Assembly (NCBI GenBank): GCA_015058625.1
Contig: SVCA01000004.1
Span: 1-64,000 of the forward strand
DNA from: Pseudoselenomonas ruminantium
GTDB lineage: Bacteria > Bacillota > Negativicutes > Selenomonadales > Selenomonadaceae
DNA: 64,000 nucleotides
Reading direction: 5' to 3'
Shown: positions 40,509 to 50,099 of the stretch, in pieces
Numbering within the stretch: position 1 is the first letter of the stretch
How the letters are laid out: every line of letters starts with the position of its first letter
Translations under genes and position numbers: made by a program
The notes under the pieces: model-generated
What the model was told of the DNA's origin: nothing
What the model saw: the letters and a program-made list of their open reading frames with translations, nothing else
Databases searched by the model: none

Positions 40509-41066
40509 ATGGAAACAAGTGATAAAGATTTAATCGAAGAAAAAACTGGCAGTGAAAAGATTTTTGACGGAAACCTGCTGCATGTCTATAAAGATACGGT
40601 AAAGCTGCCCAATGGCGGCGAAGCTACGCGCGAGTGGATTAAGCATCCTGGTGCTTCCGCCGTGATTCCGCTGACGGATGATGGTCAGGTGATTCTCGTG
40701 AAGCAGTACCGCTATCCCATCGGCCGCATTACGCTGGAGATTCCGGCCGGTAAGCTCGATGCTCCCGATGAAGACCCGCTGCTGTGCGCAGAGCGGGAGC
40801 TGTCAGAGGAAACCGGGTACAAGGCCGAGAAAGTTACGAAGCTGACGACCATTGCCACCACGGTGGGATTTTCCAATGAATATATTCATATCTATGCGGC
40901 TACGGGCCTTACGGCGGGCAAGCAGCATACCGATGAGGATGAGTTTATCAATGTGGTGAAGATGCCGCTGGCAAAGGCTGTGGAGTTGGTGCTGAACGGC
41001 GAAATCTTTGATGCCAAGTCGGTGACAGCGATTTTGATGTTGGAACGCAGCCAGAAGGAGAAATAA
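40509..41066 (+). CDS. NUDIX hydrolase, ADP-ribose pyrophosphatase type
   Basis: A 185-residue NUDIX enzyme with the box GKLDAPDEDPLLCAERELSEETGY (GX5EX7REUXEEXGU with the acidic metal ligands present). VKQYRYPIG and LEIPAGK upstream mark the ADP-ribose pyrophosphatase (NudF) branch, which hydrolyses ADP-ribose to AMP and ribose-5-phosphate. It starts the run of short-spaced core genes (M50 protease, scpA, scpB, U32) and its stop is directly followed by the next start. GGGAGG lies upstream. Confidence 0.9.
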   Translation: METSDKDLIEEKTGSEKIFDGNLLHVYKDTVKLPNGGEATREWIKHPGASAVIPLTDDGQVILVKQYRYPIGRITLEIPAGKLDAPDEDPLLCAERELSEETGYKAEKVTKLTTIATTVGFSNEYIHIYAATGLTAGKQHTDEDEFINVVKMPLAKAVELVLNGEIFDAKSVTAILMLERSQKEK

Positions 41067-41693
41067 ATGTTTGATTTTAATATAATGCATATTATTGCCG
41101 GCCTGCCCGGACTTTTGATTGCCATGGTCATTCATGAATACGCCCATGCGCAGGTGGCCGTATGGTTGGGGGATTTTACGCCCCGTCTGATGGGCCGCCT
41201 CACGCTTAATCCCAAGGCGCATGTAGACCCCATTGGTATGCTGATGCTGTTTTTGGTGCATTTTGGCTGGGCAAAGCCTGTTATGATTAACCCGCGGAAT
41301 TTCAAAAATCCCAAGCGGGATGATATTCTGGTTTCTTTGGCCGGCCCGGCGGCAAATTTTATTACCGCTTTTTTGGCGCTCTTGGCACTTCTTATCTACA
41401 ACCGTATGGGCGGCGATATGACGGCTGGTGTGTATCTGGTGTTCCAGATGATTATTGAGTACAATATCGGTTTTGGTATCTTTAATCTGATTCCCTTGCC
41501 ACCGCTCGATGGTTCACATGTACTCATGCAGCTGCTGCCACGTGATATGGCATACAAATTGGCTGGCCTGGAGCGTTACAGCTTCCTGATTTTAATTGTG
41601 CTCTTGATGACGCCGGTACTTAGCATGATTCTGATTCCCTGCCGCGCGCTGATTTGGCAGATTTTCACCTTGCTTTTGAGTCCTTTTTTCTAA
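41067..41693 (+). CDS. Site-2 protease-family (M50) membrane metalloprotease
   Basis: A 208-residue M50 peptidase with about five or six membrane helices. The zinc motif is HEYAH in AMVIHEYAHAQVA, and the second metal-binding element is NLIPLPPLDGSHVL. This short Rip/YwhC-like form lacks a PDZ domain. It cleaves membrane-embedded substrates, often anti-sigma factors or signal-peptide remnants. The upstream NUDIX stop and this ATG are adjacent, and the stop is immediately followed by the scpA start, so the genes are translationally coupled. This neighbourhood before scpA is common in Firmicutes. Confidence 0.9.
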   Translation: MFDFNIMHIIAGLPGLLIAMVIHEYAHAQVAVWLGDFTPRLMGRLTLNPKAHVDPIGMLMLFLVHFGWAKPVMINPRNFKNPKRDDILVSLAGPAANFITAFLALLALLIYNRMGGDMTAGVYLVFQMIIEYNIGFGIFNLIPLPPLDGSHVLMQLLPRDMAYKLAGLERYSFLILIVLLMTPVLSMILIPCRALIWQIFTLLLSPFF

Positions 41694-42419
41694 ATGGAAG
41701 ATTACAAGATTAAGATAGATGCCTTCGAAGGCCCGATGGACCTTTTGATGCATCTCATTGAAAAGAACAAGATTGATATATACGATATTCCCATTGCGGA
41801 GCTGACCCGCCAGTATCTGGACTATCTCGACAAATTCCGGGAGTTCAATATGGAGATTGCCAGCTCCTTTCTGGTGATGGCGGCAACGCTTTTGCAGATT
41901 AAATCCCGCATGATGCTGCCCAAGGCACCGCAGGCAGAAGGGGAGCCCGAGGAGGACCCCCGCTTTGAACTCGTACAGCGGATTTTGGAATACCGCAAGT
42001 TCAAGCAGGTTAGTCAGGTGCTCGGAGATATGGCAGGCGTGCAGGAGCGCTTTGTGGCCCGTGAGCCCATGGAGCTGCCGGTCCATCACCTGCCACCGGG
42101 AAATCTCTCTTTGCGCCAGCTGGTGGAGGCTTTTCATACGGTGCTCTCCGTCAAGGAGGAGCTTTCCATCCCCAAAGCCTTGGTGGAACCGGAGGAATAC
42201 AGTATCAAGGACAAGATGGAAGATATTATTCTGCTGTTGGGACGCAGCCGGGGGAAGCTGCTCTTTTCCGAAGCGTTCCGTTCCGGCACCAGAGGGGAAC
42301 TCATCGTGACCTTTCTGGCCCTGCTGGAACTCATGAAGCTGCGGACGGTCACGGTCAAGCAGCAGCGTTCCTTTGCGGAAATCTATATCTGTGTCCGGGA
42401 GGAGGAAGTTCATGCCTGA
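41694..42419 (+). CDS. scpA: Segregation and condensation protein A
   Basis: A 241-residue ScpA kleisin: FEGPMDLLMHLIEKNKIDIY at the N-terminus, ASSFLVMAATLLQIKSRMML, and a C-terminal winged helix (VTFLALLELMKLRTVTVKQ). It bridges SMC heads together with ScpB in chromosome condensation. It begins directly after the M50 stop and overlaps scpB by 8 nt. Length and order are typical for Firmicutes. Confidence 0.95.
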   Translation: MEDYKIKIDAFEGPMDLLMHLIEKNKIDIYDIPIAELTRQYLDYLDKFREFNMEIASSFLVMAATLLQIKSRMMLPKAPQAEGEPEEDPRFELVQRILEYRKFKQVSQVLGDMAGVQERFVAREPMELPVHHLPPGNLSLRQLVEAFHTVLSVKEELSIPKALVEPEEYSIKDKMEDIILLLGRSRGKLLFSEAFRSGTRGELIVTFLALLELMKLRTVTVKQQRSFAEIYICVREEEVHA

Positions 42420-43038
42420 GAAAGTACGGGCAGAAATAGCCGATACAGGGCTGGTGGAAGCAGTGCTCTTTGCGGCGGGCAATCCCATGACCGTCAAGGA
42501 AATCGCTCATATCATCGAGCTGGATGTATTGGGTACCCAAAATATCATTACGCGGCTGCAGGCGGAACTGGACGAGCGCAAGAGCGGCCTGACCTTGCGG
42601 CAGGTGGCAGGCGGCTATCAGCTGGCCACCCGGCCCGAAGCCTTTGTAACCGTTGAGCGGCTGAGTCAGGTGGTGGATCGGAAGATTTCGGCGCCGACCA
42701 TGGAGACGCTTTCCATCATTGCCTTTAAGCAGCCCATCACCAAGGCGGAGATTGAAAATATCCGCGGGGTGCGCATTGAACGCGCCCTGCAAAAATTATT
42801 GGAATTGGAACTGGTGGCGGAAGTGGGGCGCAAACCTGTCTTAGGGCGGCCCATTCTCTACGGCACCACGGATACCTTCCTGCGGTGTTTCGGCATCAAT
42901 ACCTTGGAGGATTTGCCGGAACTGCCCACCACAGAAGAGGCGGTGGCAGGACTCGACAACGAACAGCTGGAACTTTTCCAGGAGGTTCAACATCTGCAGG
43001 AAGCAAAGGAAATGGAAACAAACGAGGAGACGGAATAA
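42412..43038 (+). CDS. scpB: Segregation and condensation protein B
   Basis: A 208-residue ScpB with two winged-helix domains: VEAVLFAAGNPMTVKEIAH, GYQLATRPE, LSIIAFKQPITKAEIENIRG and LGRPILYGTT. It dimerises and binds ScpA in the SMC complex. The start at 42412 has GGAGGAGGAA just upstream and overlaps the end of scpA. A short acidic tail follows the second domain. Confidence 0.95.
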   Translation: MPEKVRAEIADTGLVEAVLFAAGNPMTVKEIAHIIELDVLGTQNIITRLQAELDERKSGLTLRQVAGGYQLATRPEAFVTVERLSQVVDRKISAPTMETLSIIAFKQPITKAEIENIRGVRIERALQKLLELELVAEVGRKPVLGRPILYGTTDTFLRCFGINTLEDLPELPTTEEAVAGLDNEQLELFQEVQHLQEAKEMETNEETE

Positions 43039-45519
43039 ATGGTTGAATTATTAGCCCCGGCAGGCAGCCGTGAGGCGCTGATTGCTGCCGTGGAAAGCGG
43101 CGCGAATGCTGTTTATATGGCCGGTACCCAGTTCGGGGCCCGAGCCTATGCCAATAATTTTGATGAGGATGGCTTGAAAGAAGCCATCCGTTTTGCGCAT
43201 TTGCGGGACGTGTTGATTAACATCACCGTCAATACCATCGTGGATGATGAGGAAATCCCAGCCCTGAAGGAATATCTGCTGTTCCTGCGGGAGGCAGGGG
43301 CGGATGCCATTCTGGTACAGGATTTGGGTGTGGCGAAAATTGCCCGGGAAATCGTGCCCGATATGCCGCTGCATGCCAGCACGCAGATGACGGTGCACAG
43401 CCTCGAAGGTGTTTTGGCCCTGCAGGAATTAGGCTTTACCCGCGTGGTATTATCCCGCGAATTGTCCTTAAAGGAAATCGCCCATATCTGCGCCAACTGC
43501 AACGTGGAGATTGAAGTCTTTATGCACGGCGCACTCTGTGTCTGCTATTCGGGCCAGTGCCTCATGAGCAGCATGATTGGCGGCCGCAGCGGCAATCGCG
43601 GCCGTTGTGCCCAGCCCTGCCGTTTGCCCTATACGCTGGTAGATGAAGCGGGCAATGATGTGCTCGGGGATAAGGCCGGCAGTTACCTGCTGTCCCCGCG
43701 TGACCTCAATACCATTGATGTGATTCCCGACCTGATTAAGGCAGGTGTAGCATCCCTCAAAATCGAAGGCCGCATGAAGCGTCCCGAATATGTGGCTACG
43801 GTAGTAGGAACCTACCGTCAGGCCATTGACCAATATTTGACAAGTCAAATATACGAAGTTGACATGTCAGCCCGGGATAATCTGGCGCAGATTTTTAACC
43901 GTGACTTTACCACGGCATATCTCTTGAATCGTCCCGGCAAGGCCATGATGAGCGACAGACGGCCCAATAATCGCGGCCTGCTCATTGGTCGGGTGGTGGC
44001 TTATGACTGGGATAAGCGGCTCGTGACGGTGAAACTTTCCGGCCGTCTGGCTCTGGGCGATCAGGTTGACTTTTGGGTCAAGGTCGGAGGCCGGGTGACG
44101 GCTACGATAAATGACATGTCAAATGTCAAAGGTCAAAAACTGACGGAAGCGAAAAGTGGCGATACGGTGCGCTTTGCCATACCCGCCGCTGTACGCGACC
44201 ATGACCGCGTCTTTAAGGTCTATGATGCCCAGCTGATGGAACAGGCCAAGGAAAAATACGCCAGCGGTGCTCCTGTGCGCCGCATTCCCATCACCGCCGA
44301 AGTCAAGGCCGCCATTGGCGAGCCCTTGACGGTTGTTTTGCGGGATAATGCCGGACATGTCGGCCATGGAAAAACGGAGTTTATCGGTGAAGCCGCCAAG
44401 AAGCGACCCCTGTCGGATGAAGTCATCCGCAAGCAGGTGGACAGGCTCGGCACTTCCGTCTATGAACTTACGGAGCTGCAGACGGAAATCAGCGGCGAAG
44501 TCATGGTACCCATGAGTGAAATCAACGAGGCCCGCCGTCAGGCTGTCGAAGAACTCGATGCGCAGCGTTTGGCGCATTATCCGCTGCGCGTAGCAGAGCC
44601 TGTGCCGTTCAAGGCCGAAGCATTTTCCGGGAAACTCTCCCAGCCCAAACTTATGGTGGCAGTGGATAGTTTAGAAAAGATGCGCGCTGCCATCGAGGGC
44701 GGTGCTGACGGTATCCTCTTTGGCGGTGAATCCTACGAGCATGAAGCACTGACGGTGATGGATTACGAAAAGGCTTGGCATCTGGCCAAGAAGGCCAATG
44801 TGCGTCTGGACTTTAATCTGCCACGCATCATGCGCGACGATTTCCAGCCCTTCTTCGAAAAGATTCTCACAGCGGCCAGGAACTTCCCGCCAGCGGCTGT
44901 GCATGTCCATAATATCGCACAGATTGCGCTCGTGAAACGGCTGACGGATTTTGCCATTCATGCCGATTACAGCTTGATTTCCTATAATAAGAGCACGCTG
45001 GCTTTCCTAAAAGATTACGGTGTGGCTTCGGCCACCCTGTCACCGGAACTCAAATGGCAGCAGATGGAAGCGCTCGCCAAAGAAAGCGAACTGCCGCTTA
45101 GCGCCATTGTGCATGGCCGTTTGGAACTCATGGTTTCCGAATACTGTGTGACGGGTTCCTTCCTCGGAAATGTCGGTGAAGGTGCCTGCAGCCATCCCTG
45201 CACCAAGGGGCGCTATGCGCTCAAAGACCGCAAGGAGGCACTTTTCCCCTTGCGTATGGACCAGTTCTGCCATATGCACGTGCTCAACAGCAAGACGCTC
45301 TCCATGCTGCCCCATGCCATGAAGTTTAAGGGCGCTGGCATCAAGACCCTGCAGATTGAAGCTAAGGCCATGAAGCCGGCGGAAATCACAGCGATTACCC
45401 GTGCCTATCTGCAGGCTATGAAGCTGCCCACCCAGCTCGACGAAGCCCAGGAAGATGCGCTGAAGCTTCAGGAGGGCATGGATATTACCCGCGGACACTA
45501 CTTTAGAGGAGTTCAATAA
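43039..45519 (+). CDS. Peptidase U32 family protein with DUF3656 (RlhA-like)
   Basis: An 826-residue U32-family protein. The N-terminal barrel has ELLAPAGSREALIAAVESGA and the family core HGALCVCYSGQCLMSS with GNRGRCAQPCRLPY, whose Cys set probably binds an Fe-S cluster. A DUF3656 region and a second U32-like half follow, with a matching EGACSHPCTKGRY. E. coli RlhA, of this architecture, hydroxylates C2501 of 23S rRNA using prephenate-dependent chemistry, so rRNA modification is more likely than proteolysis. It follows scpB without a gap. Short TTGACATGTCA-type palindromes occur inside at 43837-43870 and 44111-44122. Confidence 0.85.
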   Translation: MVELLAPAGSREALIAAVESGANAVYMAGTQFGARAYANNFDEDGLKEAIRFAHLRDVLINITVNTIVDDEEIPALKEYLLFLREAGADAILVQDLGVAKIAREIVPDMPLHASTQMTVHSLEGVLALQELGFTRVVLSRELSLKEIAHICANCNVEIEVFMHGALCVCYSGQCLMSSMIGGRSGNRGRCAQPCRLPYTLVDEAGNDVLGDKAGSYLLSPRDLNTIDVIPDLIKAGVASLKIEGRMKRPEYVATVVGTYRQAIDQYLTSQIYEVDMSARDNLAQIFNRDFTTAYLLNRPGKAMMSDRRPNNRGLLIGRVVAYDWDKRLVTVKLSGRLALGDQVDFWVKVGGRVTATINDMSNVKGQKLTEAKSGDTVRFAIPAAVRDHDRVFKVYDAQLMEQAKEKYASGAPVRRIPITAEVKAAIGEPLTVVLRDNAGHVGHGKTEFIGEAAKKRPLSDEVIRKQVDRLGTSVYELTELQTEISGEVMVPMSEINEARRQAVEELDAQRLAHYPLRVAEPVPFKAEAFSGKLSQPKLMVAVDSLEKMRAAIEGGADGILFGGESYEHEALTVMDYEKAWHLAKKANVRLDFNLPRIMRDDFQPFFEKILTAARNFPPAAVHVHNIAQIALVKRLTDFAIHADYSLISYNKSTLAFLKDYGVASATLSPELKWQQMEALAKESELPLSAIVHGRLELMVSEYCVTGSFLGNVGEGACSHPCTKGRYALKDRKEALFPLRMDQFCHMHVLNSKTLSMLPHAMKFKGAGIKTLQIEAKAMKPAEITAITRAYLQAMKLPTQLDEAQEDALKLQEGMDITRGHYFRGVQ

Positions 45520-45523
45520 ATAA

Positions 45524-47902
45524 ATGGAACAGGAATCGTTTAAGGTTTTAGAATACAAGAAGATAACGGATAAGCTGGCAGAATATGCCGGTTCTGCACT
45601 GGGCAAGGAAAAGGCCCATGATTTATTGCCCAGTTCGGATTTTGCAGAGGTGCAGGAGTGGCAGGAGCAGACCACGGAAGCCGTGAAGGTGCTCTCCATG
45701 TCGGCGCCCCCCTTGGGCGGCATTCGCGACATCCGCCTATTGCTCAAAAAGGCTGCCAAAGGTGCCATCTTAGAACTCGAAGAACTGCAGAACATCATGA
45801 GCACCATGTATGCCATGCGCACTATCAAGTATTTCTTCCGGGATTTGGAACTCGAAGCCCCGATTCTGCAGGAATGGGCGCGCTCGCTGGAAATTTTGGG
45901 CCAGCTGGAACGGAATCTCAATAACGTCATTGACGAGCATGGCAATATGCGCGAAGATGCCAGCGTGGAACTTAGGCGCATCCGCCGCGAACTCAAATCC
46001 TCCCAGACCCGCATCAAGGATAAAATCAACAGCATTCTCCATGACGGGGCTTATCAGAAGATGTTTCAGGATGCCATCGTCACCGTCCGTGACGAGCGTT
46101 ATGTTATTCCCGTAAAGGCTGAATACCGCGCCCATTTCCCGGGACTTATCCATGACCAGTCTGCCAGCGGTTCCACGCTCTTTATCGAGCCGATGGCCGT
46201 GGTGGAACTCAACAATGACGTGAAGCAGCTGACGCTTGCCGAACAGCAGGAGATTCAGCGCATTCTGCGGCAGCTCTCGGGAGAAATTCAGCGCGAGAAG
46301 GATACGCTTTATGCCAACTGCGAGATTTTAGGGGATATTGACTTCACCTTCGCTAAGGCCAGACTGGCAGGGGCTATGAAGGCTGTGCGCCCGCTGATTA
46401 ATGATGAGGGCCGCACGGTGCTCAGTAACGCCCGCCATCCCTTGATTGCTGCCGATAAGGTAGTGCCCACCAGCATTACACTCGGGCAGGATTACCGCAT
46501 GCTTCTGATTACCGGCCCGAACACTGGTGGTAAAACTGTCACTATGAAGACGCTCGGCCTTATGGTACTCATGGCTCAGGCTGGTCTTTATCTGCCGGTC
46601 GAGCAGGGTTCGGAAATCTCCATTTACGCCAATATCTACGCCGATATCGGTGACGAGCAGAGCATTGAGCAGAGCCTTTCCACCTTCTCGGCGCATATGA
46701 CCCATATCGTCAGCATTCTCGACAAGGTGGAAAGCGACGACTTGCTGCTTCTCGATGAATTGGGCGCCGGTACCGACCCGGAAGAAGGCGCTGCTCTTGC
46801 GATGTCCATTCTGGAAAAATTGCTGGAGGTCAGGGCAACCACTGTGGCCACCACGCATTATTCTGAGCTCAAGACCTTTGCCTATACCCGCGAGGGCATT
46901 GAAAATGCCTGCGTGGAATTTGACATTGAAACCCTGCGGCCCACGTACCGTCTGCTCATTGGCATTCCTGGTGCCAGCAACGCCTTTGCCATCAGCCGCC
47001 GTTTAGGGCTGGCCGATTCACTCATCATCCGCGCCCAGCAGCTCGTCAAGGCCGACCATGCCCAGTTCGAGCACGTCATCAACGAACTGGAAAACGAAAA
47101 GATGATGTACGAGCAGCGCAACGCCGATATTGCCGAGCGTCAGGCGCGGGTCAAGAAGCTCGAAGAAAAACTCTTGAAGGCCAAGGAAGAACTCAGCCAG
47201 AAGAAAGGCGATATCATCCGCAAGGCCAAGGATAAGAGTGCGGCCCTTATCCGCCAGACCCGCCGCGAGTCGGAAGAGGTTATCAGCCAGCTCAAGGAGC
47301 AGTTTGACGACCTGGGCATCAAGGCGCGCCAGCAGGCCATCCAAAATGCGCGAGCCAAGATTAACGAGGCTTCCGCGAAAGCCAACCCGGGCATTATGGC
47401 CCAGAAGGGTGTCGGCCAGCGCATTGACCTCAAGACCATCCGCATAGGCGATACGGTTTACGTGAAGAAGCTGGACCAGAAGGGCACTGTGCTTGAAATT
47501 CAGGGCAAGGACCTGACGGTACAGGTGGGCGCACTGCGCACGAAACTCAAGGCCAACGCCTGCACCTTTATCTCCCATAAAGTAGCAGAAAAGCCAAGTG
47601 CCACCACGGGCAGCCGCAAGAATTCCCAGTCTGCCAGCTTCCTGCAGAAGACGGCAAACATCGGCCGTGACATTGACATACGCGGCATGATGGTGGACGA
47701 AGCGGAAATGGTGCTCGGAAAATTCATCGATGATGCGGTAATCGCCGGCTTAAGTCAGGTGCTGATTATCCATGGCAAGGGCACGGGTGCTCTGCGCAAA
47801 GGCGTCCATGCCTACCTCAAGAGTCACCGCAACGTGCTGAGCTTCCAGTTCGCGGATATCAACGAAGGCGGTACCGGTGCAACGGTGGTGGAATTAAAAT
47901 AA
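45524..47902 (+). CDS. mutS2: Endonuclease/ribosome-rescue ATPase MutS2
   Basis: A 792-residue MutS2: core and lever helices, Walker A GPNTGGKT, Walker B LLLLDELGAGTDPEEG, a coiled-coil (NELENEKMMYEQRNADI onward), a KOW-like segment (GDTVYVKKLDQKGTV) and a C-terminal Smr domain (DIRGMMVDEAEMVL, IIHGKGTGALR). MutS2 suppresses recombination and, in Bacillus, splits collided ribosomes. It lies 4 nt after the U32 gene. The length matches the family and all domains are intact. Confidence 0.95.
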   Translation: MEQESFKVLEYKKITDKLAEYAGSALGKEKAHDLLPSSDFAEVQEWQEQTTEAVKVLSMSAPPLGGIRDIRLLLKKAAKGAILELEELQNIMSTMYAMRTIKYFFRDLELEAPILQEWARSLEILGQLERNLNNVIDEHGNMREDASVELRRIRRELKSSQTRIKDKINSILHDGAYQKMFQDAIVTVRDERYVIPVKAEYRAHFPGLIHDQSASGSTLFIEPMAVVELNNDVKQLTLAEQQEIQRILRQLSGEIQREKDTLYANCEILGDIDFTFAKARLAGAMKAVRPLINDEGRTVLSNARHPLIAADKVVPTSITLGQDYRMLLITGPNTGGKTVTMKTLGLMVLMAQAGLYLPVEQGSEISIYANIYADIGDEQSIEQSLSTFSAHMTHIVSILDKVESDDLLLLDELGAGTDPEEGAALAMSILEKLLEVRATTVATTHYSELKTFAYTREGIENACVEFDIETLRPTYRLLIGIPGASNAFAISRRLGLADSLIIRAQQLVKADHAQFEHVINELENEKMMYEQRNADIAERQARVKKLEEKLLKAKEELSQKKGDIIRKAKDKSAALIRQTRRESEEVISQLKEQFDDLGIKARQQAIQNARAKINEASAKANPGIMAQKGVGQRIDLKTIRIGDTVYVKKLDQKGTVLEIQGKDLTVQVGALRTKLKANACTFISHKVAEKPSATTGSRKNSQSASFLQKTANIGRDIDIRGMMVDEAEMVLGKFIDDAVIAGLSQVLIIHGKGTGALRKGVHAYLKSHRNVLSFQFADINEGGTGATVVELK

Positions 47903-47978
47903 TACGGCCCTGTTAATACATGGACGATAGTGGGAATTTGTGTTACAATGGGGAAGTATAAATTTAAGGAGGCAGCTC

Positions 47979-50072
47979 ATGGATAAACATTCTAATGCGA
48001 GCCGTCAAAAGCGTTCTGCTAAATCTGGCGGAACAGCAAAGCGTGTCATTTTAGGCTTTGGTCTGGTGCTCATGGTGATGATTACCGGTATCGGCTGTGG
48101 TTTTTTAACCGCGAGCATGAATACCAAGCCGGATTTAGCCAATGACATTTTGCCACCGGCATCTTCACAGATTTATGATATTAACGGCAATGAAATTGCC
48201 AATGTACATGCGGCGGAAAACCGCCGTCCGGTAAAAATTGCCCAGGTTCCCAAGCAGCTGCAGGATGCGTTCGTAGCGGTGGAGGATAACCGGTTCTACG
48301 ACCATTCCGGCGTTGACCCCCGGGGCATTGCGCGTGCTCTTTATACCAACATCCGCGGTCATGGTTTGGCCGAAGGTGGTTCCACCATCACCCAGCAGCT
48401 GGCGAAGAACGCTTACCTGACCCAGGAGCGCACGCTGACCCGTAAGGTACAGGAAGTATTCCTGGCCCTGCAGCTCGAGCGCCAGTATACGAAAAAAGAA
48501 ATTCTGGAAATGTATCTGAACCAGATTTACTTCGGTCAGGGCGCCTATGGCGTACAGGCCGCTGCGCAGACCTACTTCGGCAAGAATGTGGAAGATTTGG
48601 ATTTGAATGAATGCGCCATGCTGGCCGGTATTCCCAAGAGCCCGAACTATTATTCCCCGCTGAATAATCTGCAGGCCGCTCAGGAACGCAAGGCCATCGT
48701 CCTTGACCAGATGGAAAAGTACGGTTATATCACCCATTCTACGGCCGAAAAGACCAAGAAGGCCGAGATGAAACTGGTGAAGCCGGCCAAGAAGAGCGAT
48801 TCCGGCGTGGCTTCCTATTTCATTGATTATGTAACCCAGAAGCTCATCGATAAATACGGCGCTGATGCAGTTTATAAGGAAGGCCTCAAAATCTATACCA
48901 CCCTGGATATGGATATGCAGAAGGCCGCCGAAGAAACCGTCAGCAAGCTGCCGACCTATAAGACGGATGGCAATGGCCTGGCCCAGCCGCAGATGGCACT
49001 GGTGGCCATTGACCCCCATAACGGCTATGTAAAAGCCATGGTCGGCGGCCGCGGCAACGACCAGTTCAACCGCGCCACCATGGCTGTACGCCAGCCAGGT
49101 TCGGCCTTTAAGCCCTTTGTCTTTATCGCAGCTTTGGAAAACAAATTCACCCCGAACACGGTGATTAACGACAGCCCCATTGACATCAACGGCTGGCGTC
49201 CGCAGAATGCCAGCGGTAATTTCAGCGGCAAGGTCACATTGCGGGAAGTAGCGCGTCATTCCATGAACGTGCCGACGGTCAAGATTGCGCAGAAACTCGG
49301 CATTGATAAGCCGATATACTATGCGCAGGAAATGGGCATTTCCACGTTTGTTTTGGAAGGCCCGGCTAATGACCGTCAGCTGGCTACCTCTTTGGGCGGT
49401 ATGACGAAAGGCGTAACGCCGCTGGAAATCACCAGCGCTTACGGCACATTTGCCAACAAGGGCGTCCATGTGGACCCGGTGGTAATTGTCAAGGTGCTCG
49501 ACCGCAACGGCAAGGTGCTGGAGCAGAACGAGCCGAAACAGCGCAGTGTAGTCAGTGAAAACAGTGCGGCTGAACTCACGGATATGCTGGAAGATGTCAT
49601 CAAGAAGGGCACGGGTACCCGTGCCAACATCGGCCGTCCGGCAGCCGGTAAGACTGGTACCACCAGCAACTACAACGACGCCTGGTTTGTCGGCTATACC
49701 CCGGATCTTGTTGCCGGTGTCTGGGTGGGTAACGATGACAATACGCCAACCCGTGGCATCATGGGCGGCATGCTGCCCGCCGAAATATGGCAGGCCTTCA
49801 TGAAGAAAGCCACCGCGCAGACTCCTGCCAAGAACTTTGATGGTTCACGCTCCAGCAATTATGGCGGTGTGGGTGAACTCGAAGACGACAAGAAGCAGGA
49901 ACTCAAGAAGACCGACACGAAGAAAAAAGACGATAAAAAGGATGCTGACAAGAAGGATGCCAAGAAGGGCGCCGATAAGAAGTCAGATTCGAATAACAAG
50001 CAAAACAACAATCCGGCTGCACCGCCTGTAGCTGCCCCGGAACCGGGCGGCGTAGGCAAGGGCCGGAACTAA
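47979..50072 (+). CDS. Class A penicillin-binding protein (PBP1A type)
   Basis: A 697-residue bifunctional peptidoglycan synthase. One N-terminal membrane helix (ILGFGLVLMVMITGIGCGF), then a GT51 transglycosylase (EDNRFYDHSGVDPRG, GGSTITQQLAKN, YLNQIYFGQGAYGV) and a transpeptidase with S375-A-F-K378, SMN in RHSMNVP, and K558-T-G. The C-terminal 80 residues are a Lys/Asp-rich then Pro-rich tail (DTKKKDDKKDADKKDAKKG). The start at 47979 follows AAGGAGG; earlier frame residues are upstream of the ribosome site. It acts at the outer face of the inner membrane. Confidence 0.95.
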   Translation: MDKHSNASRQKRSAKSGGTAKRVILGFGLVLMVMITGIGCGFLTASMNTKPDLANDILPPASSQIYDINGNEIANVHAAENRRPVKIAQVPKQLQDAFVAVEDNRFYDHSGVDPRGIARALYTNIRGHGLAEGGSTITQQLAKNAYLTQERTLTRKVQEVFLALQLERQYTKKEILEMYLNQIYFGQGAYGVQAAAQTYFGKNVEDLDLNECAMLAGIPKSPNYYSPLNNLQAAQERKAIVLDQMEKYGYITHSTAEKTKKAEMKLVKPAKKSDSGVASYFIDYVTQKLIDKYGADAVYKEGLKIYTTLDMDMQKAAEETVSKLPTYKTDGNGLAQPQMALVAIDPHNGYVKAMVGGRGNDQFNRATMAVRQPGSAFKPFVFIAALENKFTPNTVINDSPIDINGWRPQNASGNFSGKVTLREVARHSMNVPTVKIAQKLGIDKPIYYAQEMGISTFVLEGPANDRQLATSLGGMTKGVTPLEITSAYGTFANKGVHVDPVVIVKVLDRNGKVLEQNEPKQRSVVSENSAAELTDMLEDVIKKGTGTRANIGRPAAGKTGTTSNYNDAWFVGYTPDLVAGVWVGNDDNTPTRGIMGGMLPAEIWQAFMKKATAQTPAKNFDGSRSSNYGGVGELEDDKKQELKKTDTKKKDDKKDADKKDAKKGADKKSDSNNKQNNNPAAPPVAAPEPGGVGKGRN

Positions 50073-50099
50073 TAGAAAACATACAAAGGAGAGAGTTTG

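Noticed and set aside
48165..49469. A 434-codon open frame on the minus strand
   Set aside because: It lies wholly within the PBP1A gene, whose catalytic motifs are intact; the antisense frame has no family resemblance.
50073..50099. A T-box leader for tyrS
   Set aside because: Only 27 nt separate tyrS from the PBP gene; there is no room for a T-box.
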